A stretch of 64,000 nucleotides of DNA, from positions 124,001 to 188,000 of the forward strand of contig JADJPJ010000011.1 in assembly GCA_016713325.1 (NCBI GenBank), in the 5' to 3' direction. The notes under the pieces were generated by a model that saw nothing but the letters and a program-made list of their open reading frames with translations, did no database searches and was not told where the DNA came from. The stretch comes from Candidatus Flexifilum affinis (GTDB lineage Bacteria > Chloroflexota > Anaerolineae > Aggregatilineales > Phototrophicaceae). A program made the position numbers and the translations under genes. Below, piece after piece: positions 16,061 through 23,350 of this stretch (within the stretch, counting starts at the first letter, position 1; each line of letters opens with the position of its first letter).

Positions 16061-17557
16061 ATGGAATTCAACTTCCTGCAAAGTCTACCTGCCATCGCGC
16101 CGGAGATCGGCCTGACCGTCATGGCGGTCGTGGTCCTCCTGCTCGATGCCTACCTGCCGGAGAGCCAGCGGCGGAACATCGCGTTCATTGCCGGCTTCGG
16201 CCTGCTGGCAACGGCAGCGGCCTACTTTCTCCTCTGGGCGCCGACGCCGGAGACGCAGGGCCTGTACTGGGGCGGCAACATTCGCCACGATACGCTGGCG
16301 GAGATCTTCAAGATCATGGTGTTGATCGCCGCCGCCATCACCTGTTTCATGGGGGTGGACGCCAAAAGCCTGGCGCGCCGTGGCGAGTTCTACCTGATCA
16401 TCATCGTCAGTTCGCTGGGCGCGTCGCTGATGGCCGCGGCCACCGACCTGATCCTGGTCATCCTGGCTCTGGAGACGACGACCATCCCGCTGTACGTCCT
16501 GGCGGCGTTCCGGCGCGACGACAAGCGCAGCTCCGAGGCTGGCATGAAGTACTTCCTGTTCGGCTCATTCGCTTCGGCAATCCTGCTCTATGGCCTCAGT
16601 CTGCTCTACGGGTTCACGGGCCACACCAACCTCTATGACATCGCGGCGTTCCTGGGCACGGACGCCTTCTCGACCAACGCCGTGCCGGTCCTGATCAGCA
16701 TCGCGCTGATCGTCACCGGCTTCGGCTTCAAGATCAGCGCGGTGCCGTTCCACTTCTGGACGCCCGATGTCTACGAAGGCGCTCCGACGCCGGTGACGGC
16801 CTTCCTGAGCGTCGCCAGCAAGGCGGCCAGCTTCGCGCTGCTCGTCCGCTTCTTCCTGGCAGTCTTCCCGGCCGGTCTGGTGATCGACGGTCAGCAGATC
16901 AGCGGCTTCTGGACGCAGACCGTGTCCGTGCTGGCGCTGATTTCGATGACCGTCGGCAACCTGGTGGCCCTGTCACAGAAGAACATCAAGCGTCTTCTGG
17001 CCTATTCGAGCATCGCGCAGGCCGGCTACGTTCTGATGGGTGTCGCGGCGCTGAGCGCGGAGACCGACAAGAGCATCGCGGCCATCGCCTTCTACATGTT
17101 CATGTACACCTTCACCAACCTGCTGGCCTTCGGGACGGTGCTCTACTTCAGCGAGGCGACAGGAAGTGAGAATATCCGCGACCTGGCCGGACTGAGCCGC
17201 CGCAACCCGATGTTAGCCCTGGCCCTGACCATTGCGCTGCTTTCTCTGGCCGGCATCCCGCCGGCGGCCGGGTTCTTCGGCAAGTTCTTCCTGTTCCAGG
17301 CGGCTGTGGAAGCCAATCTGGTCTGGCTGGCGCTTGCCGGCGTGATCAACGCCATCGTCGCGCTCTACTACTACCTGGTGGTCATCAAGGTGATGTACGT
17401 CGACCATGGTGACTACGAAGAGATGGAAATTCCCGTGTCGCGTTCCGGCGGCGCGGTGCTGGCCGTGGCGGCGCTGGCCGTCATCCTGCTGGGGACCATC
17501 CTGACCACGCCGATCTTCGATTGGGCGGCGCGTGGCGCGGCGGGTCTGTTCACATAA
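16061..17557 (+). CDS. nuoN: NADH-quinone oxidoreductase subunit N
   Basis: A 498-residue, roughly 14-helix antiporter-like subunit and the last gene of the operon. Recognisable motifs are VPFHFWTPDVYEGAPTPVTA and the lysine helices around SVASKAASFALLVRF and NIKRLLAYSSIAQAGYVL. The ribosome site GGGAGGGG overlaps the end of the second nuoM. It is followed by a strong GC hairpin terminator seven bases after the stop and then by a second hairpin, which separates this operon from the ATP synthase genes. Confidence 0.96.
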   Translation: MEFNFLQSLPAIAPEIGLTVMAVVVLLLDAYLPESQRRNIAFIAGFGLLATAAAYFLLWAPTPETQGLYWGGNIRHDTLAEIFKIMVLIAAAITCFMGVDAKSLARRGEFYLIIIVSSLGASLMAAATDLILVILALETTTIPLYVLAAFRRDDKRSSEAGMKYFLFGSFASAILLYGLSLLYGFTGHTNLYDIAAFLGTDAFSTNAVPVLISIALIVTGFGFKISAVPFHFWTPDVYEGAPTPVTAFLSVASKAASFALLVRFFLAVFPAGLVIDGQQISGFWTQTVSVLALISMTVGNLVALSQKNIKRLLAYSSIAQAGYVLMGVAALSAETDKSIAAIAFYMFMYTFTNLLAFGTVLYFSEATGSENIRDLAGLSRRNPMLALALTIALLSLAGIPPAAGFFGKFFLFQAAVEANLVWLALAGVINAIVALYYYLVVIKVMYVDHGDYEEMEIPVSRSGGAVLAVAALAVILLGTILTTPIFDWAARGAAGLFT

Positions 17558-17563
17558 ATCAGT

Positions 17564-17592
17564 GGGGTGGGGTTTTCGCCCCACCCCTCTTT
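17564..17592 (+). terminator. intrinsic terminator after nuoN
   Basis: A perfect nine-base-pair stem (GGGGTGGGG at 17564-17572, CCCCACCCC at 17579-17587) with a six-base loop, followed by TCTTT. It starts six bases after the nuoN stop. Confidence 0.8.
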
Positions 17593-17622
17593 CCAGCCGG
17601 GCACACCACTGATTTGTACGAG

Positions 17623-17649
17623 AAAACGATGAGGAGCGATCGTTTTTTT
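17623..17649 (+). terminator. second hairpin with T-run after nuoN
   Basis: AAAACGAT (17623-17630) pairs with ATCGTTTT (17639-17646), and the T-run continues to 17649. The 3' end overlaps the -35 box of the downstream atp promoter, so termination and initiation signals are packed together. Confidence 0.55.
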
Positions 17650-17675
17650 GCTTTAAACTCTATTTGTGATAGAAT
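17648..17675 (+). promoter_or_regulatory. promoter of the ATP synthase F0 genes
   Basis: TTGCTT (17648-17653), 16 bases, TAGAAT (17670-17675). Transcription would start near 17682, about 20 bases before the first ATG. Confidence 0.6.
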
Positions 17676-17702
17676 GCGCGAACGAACGAGTGCTGAGCAA
17701 AA

Positions 17703-18029
17703 ATGACCATAGGCAGTACGCCGCCCGACCCGACCCGTCCGCCTGAGGAGCCTCTCACGCGCGCTGCCAACCTCGGCTATGCGGCGGTCGCAGGGCAAGC
17801 CGGCTGCTTCACCCTGGCGATCATTATTGTCGCGCTGTTGATCGGCATCTGGCTTGACGCGCGAATGGGGACGCGGGGACCGTTCACAATCGGGTTGCTG
17901 CTCATGAGCATTCCTTTGAGCTTATTTTTAATGGTGCGCATCGCGTTGGGGGCAGTCAACAAGATCAAGCCACCCCCACAGAATATAACGCGGCACGGGA
18001 CACAGGACACAGAGGAGGAGAATCGTTGA
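17703..18029 (+). CDS. AtpZ/AtpI-like ATP synthase accessory membrane protein
   Basis: A 108-residue protein with two transmembrane helices (about residues 35-55 and 65-85) joined by the family motif GIWLDARMG. Small proteins of this type precede atpB in many bacterial atp operons and are linked to c-ring assembly or Mg2+/Ca2+ transport. The N terminus is Pro-rich and the C terminus charged. It sits directly behind the atp promoter and 40 bases before atpB, which supports the assignment. Sequence conservation in the family is low, so a more precise name is not justified. Confidence 0.8.
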   Translation: MTIGSTPPDPTRPPEEPLTRAANLGYAAVAGQAGCFTLAIIIVALLIGIWLDARMGTRGPFTIGLLLMSIPLSLFLMVRIALGAVNKIKPPPQNITRHGTQDTEEENR

Positions 18030-18069
18030 ACCAACGCGGTTTGATTTATCGGAGAAAAGGAGCAGCCGC

Positions 18070-19341
18070 ATGAACGCGACATCACGCGGTTTCATCGTGT
18101 TCCTGATCCTCATCGGCGTGCTGGTCGCCTGTGCGTTGATCACTTTTGTGGTGCTGCCCGGCGCAGGTGTCGGCGTTGCCATTCCGGTGATCATGGTACC
18201 GGGCGAACCGTACGATCCGACGCTGCCGGTGGAGTCCTTCCGCTGGACGAACACGCTCACCGCGACGGTGCTGGCGAGTATCGCCACGATCGTCTTCGCG
18301 CTCCTGGCGTGGCGTACTTCGAAGGGTTGGACGAAGCAGATCCCCGGCCGCTTCCAGGCCTGGGTGGAACTGCTCGGCGGCTTCCTCTATGGGCAGGCGA
18401 AGCAGATGGCGGGCAAGAATGCCCGCACGCTGTTCCCGCTGGTTGCCTCGATTTTCGTCTTCCTGCTGGCCGTCAACTGGATGAAGCTGATGCCAGGAGT
18501 GGAAAGCGTCGGCGTCCTGCACTGCGCTGAAGAAGGCTTCAACGGCTATCCGATGGTGCAGGTTGGCAGCGGCGCGTATCAGCTCTATGTCGATGCTCCG
18601 CTCAACGGCGGCGATGGGGCGACGCACGAAGACTACGAGAACTGCCATCACTACAAGGATGATCCGTCGCTGAAGCCGAGCAAGGAATCGATTGACTCGG
18701 TCGCTGCGACGCTGGAGTCCGAAGAGTCCCATCTGGTTGCTGAACTGACTGCGGCAGGGGCCGCTCAGGAAGAAATCGATGCGGAAGTCGCGACTCTCCG
18801 CCTGGAGATGACTGAGCAGCTCTATCCTCATGCGGCGTTCGGGCTGCCGGCCGAAGATCTGAAGGCGGGTGCGGTCCCTTACAAGTTCGTGGTCACGCCG
18901 TACGTGCGTGGTGCGTCCACCGATTTGAACCTGACCATCGGTCTGGCTCTGATCTCGGTCGTCGCCATTCAGGTGTTCGGCGTCATCGGGCAGGGGCCGA
19001 ACTACTTCCAGAAGTACATCAACCTGCGTGCGCTCGGCAACATTCAGAAGAAGCCACTCGGCGCCATCGACTTCATCGTCGGTCTCATCGAGATCATCTC
19101 GGAGATCGGTAAGATCATCAGTCTTGCCTTCCGTCTTTTTGGCAATATGTTCGCGGGCGGCATCCTGCTGATTGTTATGGCCTTCCTGGTCGCTTTAATT
19201 GTCCCGGCGCTGTTCATCGGCCTGGAACTGATCGTCACGACCATCCAGGCGTATGTGTTCGCCGTTCTCACGCTCGTGTTCTCCGCTCAGGCCATGGAAG
19301 GTCATGGCGAAGGCGATCACGAACACGCAGAGCATCACTAA
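18070..19341 (+). CDS. atpB: ATP synthase F0 subunit a with a long extracytoplasmic insert
   Basis: A 423-residue subunit a; most are about 230-300. The essential arginine is Arg355 in ISLAFRLFGNMFAGG, and STDLNLTIGLAL marks a conserved helix. The extra length is mostly one insert at about 145-280, between the helix ending NWMKLMPG and the DLN motif, which should face the outside of the membrane. It contains two cysteines (Cys152, Cys192) and a long charged helical stretch. The C terminus is His/Glu/Gly-rich (GHGEGDHEHAEHH). AAGGAG precedes the ATG. AtpB carries the proton half-channels next to the c-ring. Confidence 0.95.
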   Translation: MNATSRGFIVFLILIGVLVACALITFVVLPGAGVGVAIPVIMVPGEPYDPTLPVESFRWTNTLTATVLASIATIVFALLAWRTSKGWTKQIPGRFQAWVELLGGFLYGQAKQMAGKNARTLFPLVASIFVFLLAVNWMKLMPGVESVGVLHCAEEGFNGYPMVQVGSGAYQLYVDAPLNGGDGATHEDYENCHHYKDDPSLKPSKESIDSVAATLESEESHLVAELTAAGAAQEEIDAEVATLRLEMTEQLYPHAAFGLPAEDLKAGAVPYKFVVTPYVRGASTDLNLTIGLALISVVAIQVFGVIGQGPNYFQKYINLRALGNIQKKPLGAIDFIVGLIEIISEIGKIISLAFRLFGNMFAGGILLIVMAFLVALIVPALFIGLELIVTTIQAYVFAVLTLVFSAQAMEGHGEGDHEHAEHH

Positions 19342-19390
19342 TTCTGAAACAGACAACCTGACAAAGCATACACGGGGAGATATACAACAG

Positions 19391-19621
19391 ATGGAACTCG
19401 AAAACGGTCTGAAGGCAATCGGCGCCGGTCTCGCGATGGTTGGCGCGTTCGGTCCTGGCATCGGCATCGGTCTGCTGGTACAGGGCGCGATGCAGGGCAT
19501 CGGGCGCAATCCTGATGCGGCCAACACCATTCAGACGAACATGATTCTCGGTATCGTGTTCACCGAAGCGATTGCGATTTACGCGCTCGTCGTTGCGCTC
19601 ATCATCCTGTTCGTGCTCTAG
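19391..19621 (+). CDS. atpE: ATP synthase F0 subunit c
   Basis: A 76-residue, two-helix proteolipid that forms the rotor ring. The Gly-rich first helix (GPGIGIGL), the polar loop RNPDA and the ion-binding carboxylate in VFTEAIAIY are typical. The sodium-binding set seen in Na+ synthases (a Gln in helix 1 and E-S in helix 2) is absent: Ile occupies the Gln position and Ala follows the Glu, so proton coupling is inferred. I chose the ATG at 19391 because it gives normal subunit c length; an upstream in-frame reading overlaps atpB. Confidence 0.96.
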   Translation: MELENGLKAIGAGLAMVGAFGPGIGIGLLVQGAMQGIGRNPDAANTIQTNMILGIVFTEAIAIYALVVALIILFVL

Positions 19622-19642
19622 CGCGACCAAGGAGCGAGACTC

Positions 19643-20536
19643 ATGCAGAAACGTGCAGTTCTCATAAGGGTGCTCGTCGCCCTGGCGCTTATCCTGACCT
19701 TTGCGCTGACCTTCAGCGCCTCGGCCCAGGAAGCGGCCACTGAAGAGCCGGCCGCTGCTGCCGAAGGCGACCACGCCGAAGCAGTCGCTGTTGAAGGCGA
19801 GGGTGAAGCTGCCGCCGAGGCGTCGACCAACCCGCTCGTCCCGCTGGGCATCAACACCGGCTTCCTGCTGGCGCAGATCCTCAACTTCCTGCTCATTTTC
19901 GGCCTCCTCAGCGTGCTGGTCTGGCGCCCGCTGATGAACATGCTCGACAACCGCGCCGCCACGATCCAGAAGGGTCTGGAGGATGCCGCGGAAGCCGCTC
20001 GTGCCCGTCGCGACGCCGAAACCGACAGCGAGAAGGTGCTGGCTGCTGCCCGTGCTGAAGCCGCCCGTATCGTTGAAGAGGCCCGTGGCCGCGGTGAAGA
20101 AGTGGCGCGCGGTGTCGAAGCCGAAGCCCGCACCTCGGCCGAATCCATTCGCGCCGAAGCGCGTTCCCGCTCCGAGGACGAGCGCAACCGTCAGCTGGCC
20201 GACCTGCGCGGTCAGGTCGTCGCAATTGCGGCGGCCATGTCCCAGCGCATCATCGGCGAGACGCTCGACGAGAAGCGCCAGGCTGCGCTGATCAGCGACT
20301 TCTTCGCCAAGGTGCCGGATGCCGCTAAGGCTCTGCGCGGCAGTGTCGAGGTCGTCAGCGCCATGCCGCTGAGCGAAGCCGAGCAGAGCTCGGTCAAGAG
20401 CCAGGTGGGCGCCGACAGTCTCACGTTCGTCGTCGACCCGGCGATCCTCGGCGGTCTGATCCTGCGCAGCGAAGAGCGCGTGGTCGATGGCAGCTTCCGC
20501 AGCAATCTGGGCAACATGGTGGGTACGCTGCGCTAA
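19643..20536 (+). CDS. atpF: ATP synthase subunit b fused to a delta C-terminal domain
   Basis: A 297-residue protein, about twice the length of a plain b subunit. Residues 5-28 look like a signal peptide or extra helix, 29-62 are Ala/Glu-rich, 68-94 form the b transmembrane helix, and 95-225 the long charged coiled coil, ending like a b subunit (IAAAMSQRIIGETLDE). Residues about 235-297 then match the C-terminal domain of subunit delta: VEVVSAMPLSEAEQ, FVVDPAILGGLILR and VVDGSFRSNLGNM. The N-terminal helical delta domain is not seen. AAGGAG precedes the ATG. It is the last gene before a terminator; no F1 gene follows. Confidence 0.9.
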   Translation: MQKRAVLIRVLVALALILTFALTFSASAQEAATEEPAAAAEGDHAEAVAVEGEGEAAAEASTNPLVPLGINTGFLLAQILNFLLIFGLLSVLVWRPLMNMLDNRAATIQKGLEDAAEAARARRDAETDSEKVLAAARAEAARIVEEARGRGEEVARGVEAEARTSAESIRAEARSRSEDERNRQLADLRGQVVAIAAAMSQRIIGETLDEKRQAALISDFFAKVPDAAKALRGSVEVVSAMPLSEAEQSSVKSQVGADSLTFVVDPAILGGLILRSEERVVDGSFRSNLGNMVGTLR

Positions 20537-20563
20537 GCGCAGTACCCGCACCACGTCAATTCC

Positions 20564-20596
20564 AAAGGGACGGTCTTATGACCGTCCTTTTGATTT
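20564..20596 (+). terminator. intrinsic terminator of the atp F0 operon
   Basis: A 12-base-pair stem (20564-20575 with 20580-20591, one G-T pair) with a TTAT loop and a T-rich tail. It shows that atpF is the last gene of this transcript. Confidence 0.85.
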
Positions 20597-20703
20597 CCGG
20601 CGATTCCCCCGCGAGTCCTCGGCTCTCCGTTGCGCCTTCCGCCTGATGCGCTTAGGATGGTCACTTCTTCAGCACGTCACTTCTTCAGCACGGAGGAACC
20701 TCC

Positions 20704-21576
20704 ATGGTGACACAGATCGGCATCATCTCGGACACGCACATGCCGCTGCGCTGGGAGCGGCTGCATGACTCGATTCCGGCTATCTTTGCCGGCGTCGATC
20801 TGATTCTGCATGCCGGTGACGTGGGCGACCTGTGGGTGCTGCAAGAACTGAGCCAGATCGCGCCGGTTATCGCTGTGCACGGCAACGACGAGACAGAAGC
20901 GGCGACGGCTGCTCTACCATTTCACCTGACGATGATGATCGAGGGGCAGCGGCTGGTGCTCAACCATGGGGCACGGCGCGACCCCGATGAAGAACGCGCC
21001 ATACGCACCGACGATCGCTGGGTGAGCAAGCTCGATTATCTGGCGGACTTCGCGCGGCAGTTCGACGGCACGATTCTCGTGACCGGGCATCTTCATGTGC
21101 CGATCAACGTCGATCATCAGGGCGTGCGGATCATCAATCCCGGCGCGCTTGCCTCCGGTGGTCTGCACGTGCGGCAGCGGGTTCAGACGGTCGCCCGCCT
21201 GACGCTGGAGCGGGGCAGTCCACCGCGAGTTACGCATCATGACCTGAACGATGACGGTGCGCTGTTCACGCCGAACGACGACTATACCGGTAACTTACAG
21301 GGGTCATTCCGCCTCTACAGCGAAAGCATCATTGTGCCGGAGCTGTTTCCCCTGTTGCAGCGCTGGGTCGCCGAGATGGGCGTCTCCGGCGTGTCCGCAT
21401 GGCATGCCATGACAGAGGTGCTGCGTCCGCTCCTGATGCCACTTTGGCGCGGCGAAGGTCTGCCGATGACGATTCCCGAGTTCGCACAGAAGGTATCAGG
21501 TCTACCCTATGTGCCGGCATTGATGGTTCAGGCGCTCCGCGCGATCCCGGAATTTGCTGCGCATCTGGACGCGTGA
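20704..21576 (+). CDS. YfcE-type metallophosphoesterase with C-terminal extension
   Basis: A 290-residue protein. Residues 1 to about 170 are a calcineurin-like phosphoesterase of the YfcE/MJ0936 type: IGIISDTHMP, LHAGDVGD, VHGNDE and TGHLHVP supply the two-metal site, and NPGALASGG is typical. The remaining roughly 110 residues have no recognised domain and are absent from short YfcE proteins. The substrate is likely a phosphodiester but cannot be named. GGAGGAACCTCC precedes the ATG. It is flanked by the atp terminator and the murE promoter. Confidence 0.88.
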   Translation: MVTQIGIISDTHMPLRWERLHDSIPAIFAGVDLILHAGDVGDLWVLQELSQIAPVIAVHGNDETEAATAALPFHLTMMIEGQRLVLNHGARRDPDEERAIRTDDRWVSKLDYLADFARQFDGTILVTGHLHVPINVDHQGVRIINPGALASGGLHVRQRVQTVARLTLERGSPPRVTHHDLNDDGALFTPNDDYTGNLQGSFRLYSESIIVPELFPLLQRWVAEMGVSGVSAWHAMTEVLRPLLMPLWRGEGLPMTIPEFAQKVSGLPYVPALMVQALRAIPEFAAHLDA

Positions 21577-21601
21577 AAGCTGCCGACCGTCTGGCGCATT
21601 G

Positions 21602-21607
21602 TATAAT
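21602..21607 (+). promoter_or_regulatory. -10 box upstream of murE
   Basis: A perfect TATAAT 26 bases after the preceding stop codon. Transcription would start near 21614, which makes the GTG at 21616 nearly leaderless and favours the ATGs at 21640 or 21649. The -35 region is weak. Confidence 0.4.
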
Positions 21608-21639
21608 CGCCGCACGTGACCTATCAACACGCGAACCGA

Positions 21640-23211
21640 ATGCCGCCTATGCCCATCCTGTCCGACCTGCTCAAAGCGCTTCCGCTCCCCTGCCACCTCA
21701 CCGGTGATCCGGCGACTACTATCTCCGCTCCTGTGGTTGAATCTGCCGACGACGTAGAGCCGGGTGGCGTGTTCGTCGCTCGCCCTGGCGCCTCAGTCGA
21801 TGGGCATCAGTTCATCCCGCGCGCGCTGGAACGAGGCGTGGCGGCGATTGTCGGGCAGCGCGACGCCGCCGAGCTTGGCACGCTTCCCGTCCCCTACGTT
21901 CAGGTCGAAAACGCGATGGAGGCGGTGGGGTGGCTGGCTGGCGGCTACCATGGGCACCCGTCGCACCGCCTGACCGTGATCGGCGTGACCGGCACCGACG
22001 GCAAGACGACCACCAGCACGATTCTGCACAGCATTCTTCAGGTGGCGACGGGCGGCAAATGCGGCCTGATCAGCACCGTGAGCGCCGTGATCGGCGACCA
22101 GACGCTGGACACCGGCCTGCACGTCACGACGCCAGGTGCGCCGCTCGTTCATGCACTGCTGGCGCGCATGGTCGCTGCCGGTCTGACGCACGTCGTGCTG
22201 GAGATGACCAGCCATGGTCTGGCGCAGGGTCGGCTCAACGGTGTGGCGGTCGACGCGGCAGTGATGACCAACGTCACGCACGAACACCTGGACTATCACG
22301 GCACGTTCGAGGCCTATCGGGCGGCGAAGAGCCGGTTGTTCGCCATGCTGGGCGAGTCGCCGCGCAAGCCGGGCATCGCAAAGCTGTCGGTCGTGAATGC
22401 CGATGACCCCAGCGCCGACTTCTTCACGGCTTTCGCTGCGGATCGCAAGCTGACCTATGGGGTGGATCGCCCTGCGGATGTGCGCGGCTCGGACATTGTT
22501 CACCGCCCCGGCTATACCCAGTTTGTCGTGCGCGGCCAGAAGATCGATCGGCTGTTCCACCTGCCGCTGGTGGGCAGCTACAACGTACGCAACGCGCTGG
22601 CGGCGCTGACCGCGGCGCGCGGGCTGGGCGTCGTGCGCGACACGCTTGAAAAGGGCATCTTGTCCGTTCCGCCGATCCCCGGCCGCATGGAGCGGATCGA
22701 CGCCGGACAGAGCTTTCTGGCGATTGTCGATTTCGCGCACACACCCAATGCGCTGGCCACGGCGCTCAAGGCGGCGCGCGAGCTGACCGGGCCGGGCGGG
22801 CGGGTGATCACGGTCTTTGGCTGTGCCGGTATGCGCGACCGGGAGAAGCGCCGCCTCATGCCCGAAGCTTCCGCGCGCCTGGCCGACTTCACAGTGATGA
22901 CGGCGGAAGATCCACGCACCGAGTCCTTAGGGTCCATTCTCGTCACGATGGCCGAGGCGGCGACGGCTGCCGGTGGGGTGGAAGGGCAGACCTTCATCCG
23001 CGTGCCGGACCGGGGTCAGGCGCTTCTGACGGCCTGCCGCATGGCGCGCGCCGGCGACGTCGTGATCGCCTGCGGAAAGGGCCACGAACAGAGCATGGCC
23101 TTTGGTACGACCGAGTACGCCTGGGACGACCGCGTTGCGCTGCGAGCGGCCCTGCAAGGCGATCCGCCGCGCAATCTCCCAACGGCGCCAGATATCATAG
23201 GTGGAACATGA
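21640..23211 (+). CDS. murE: UDP-N-acetylmuramyl-tripeptide synthetase (MurE-type)
   Basis: A Mur ligase of about 523 residues that adds the third amino acid to UDP-MurNAc-L-Ala-D-Glu in the cytosol. The ATP loop is GVTGTDGKTTTS, followed by VLEMTSHGL, VMTNVTHEHLDYHGT (carbamylated-lysine region nearby), and the C-terminal CGKGHEQ. The amino-acid-selecting motif reads EDPR; DNPR is typical of diaminopimelate-adding enzymes and DDPN of lysine-adding ones, so specificity here is uncertain. No good ribosome site separates the starts at 21616 (GTG), 21640 and 21649. It is not in a dcw cluster. Confidence 0.92.
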   Translation: MPPMPILSDLLKALPLPCHLTGDPATTISAPVVESADDVEPGGVFVARPGASVDGHQFIPRALERGVAAIVGQRDAAELGTLPVPYVQVENAMEAVGWLAGGYHGHPSHRLTVIGVTGTDGKTTTSTILHSILQVATGGKCGLISTVSAVIGDQTLDTGLHVTTPGAPLVHALLARMVAAGLTHVVLEMTSHGLAQGRLNGVAVDAAVMTNVTHEHLDYHGTFEAYRAAKSRLFAMLGESPRKPGIAKLSVVNADDPSADFFTAFAADRKLTYGVDRPADVRGSDIVHRPGYTQFVVRGQKIDRLFHLPLVGSYNVRNALAALTAARGLGVVRDTLEKGILSVPPIPGRMERIDAGQSFLAIVDFAHTPNALATALKAARELTGPGGRVITVFGCAGMRDREKRRLMPEASARLADFTVMTAEDPRTESLGSILVTMAEAATAAGGVEGQTFIRVPDRGQALLTACRMARAGDVVIACGKGHEQSMAFGTTEYAWDDRVALRAALQGDPPRNLPTAPDIIGGT

Positions 23212-23350
23212 CATTGATCCTGTGTTCGCCCTAAATTAATTATGGTTAAACATAGGTTGCTCAAGTCATAAACTCGCGTCGGTACGGTAGACACATGCGC
23301 GCTGAAAAGCCGCTCGTCGAAAAATCCTGTTAGCTGGAGGAACCGTCTAC

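Noticed and set aside
14231..16081. A 616-residue minus-strand open frame opposite the second nuoM
   Set aside because: Its composition (His, Gln, Arg and Asp rich) is what antisense of a hydrophobic membrane protein gives.
19391..19621. Sodium-coupled c subunit
   Set aside because: The helix-1 Gln and the Ser after the key Glu, both needed for Na+ binding, are absent.
23212..23350. Phosphate-control box before the PhoX-like gene
   Set aside because: The AT-rich stretch has TTAA-like pieces but not the spaced direct repeats needed to call a PhoB site.
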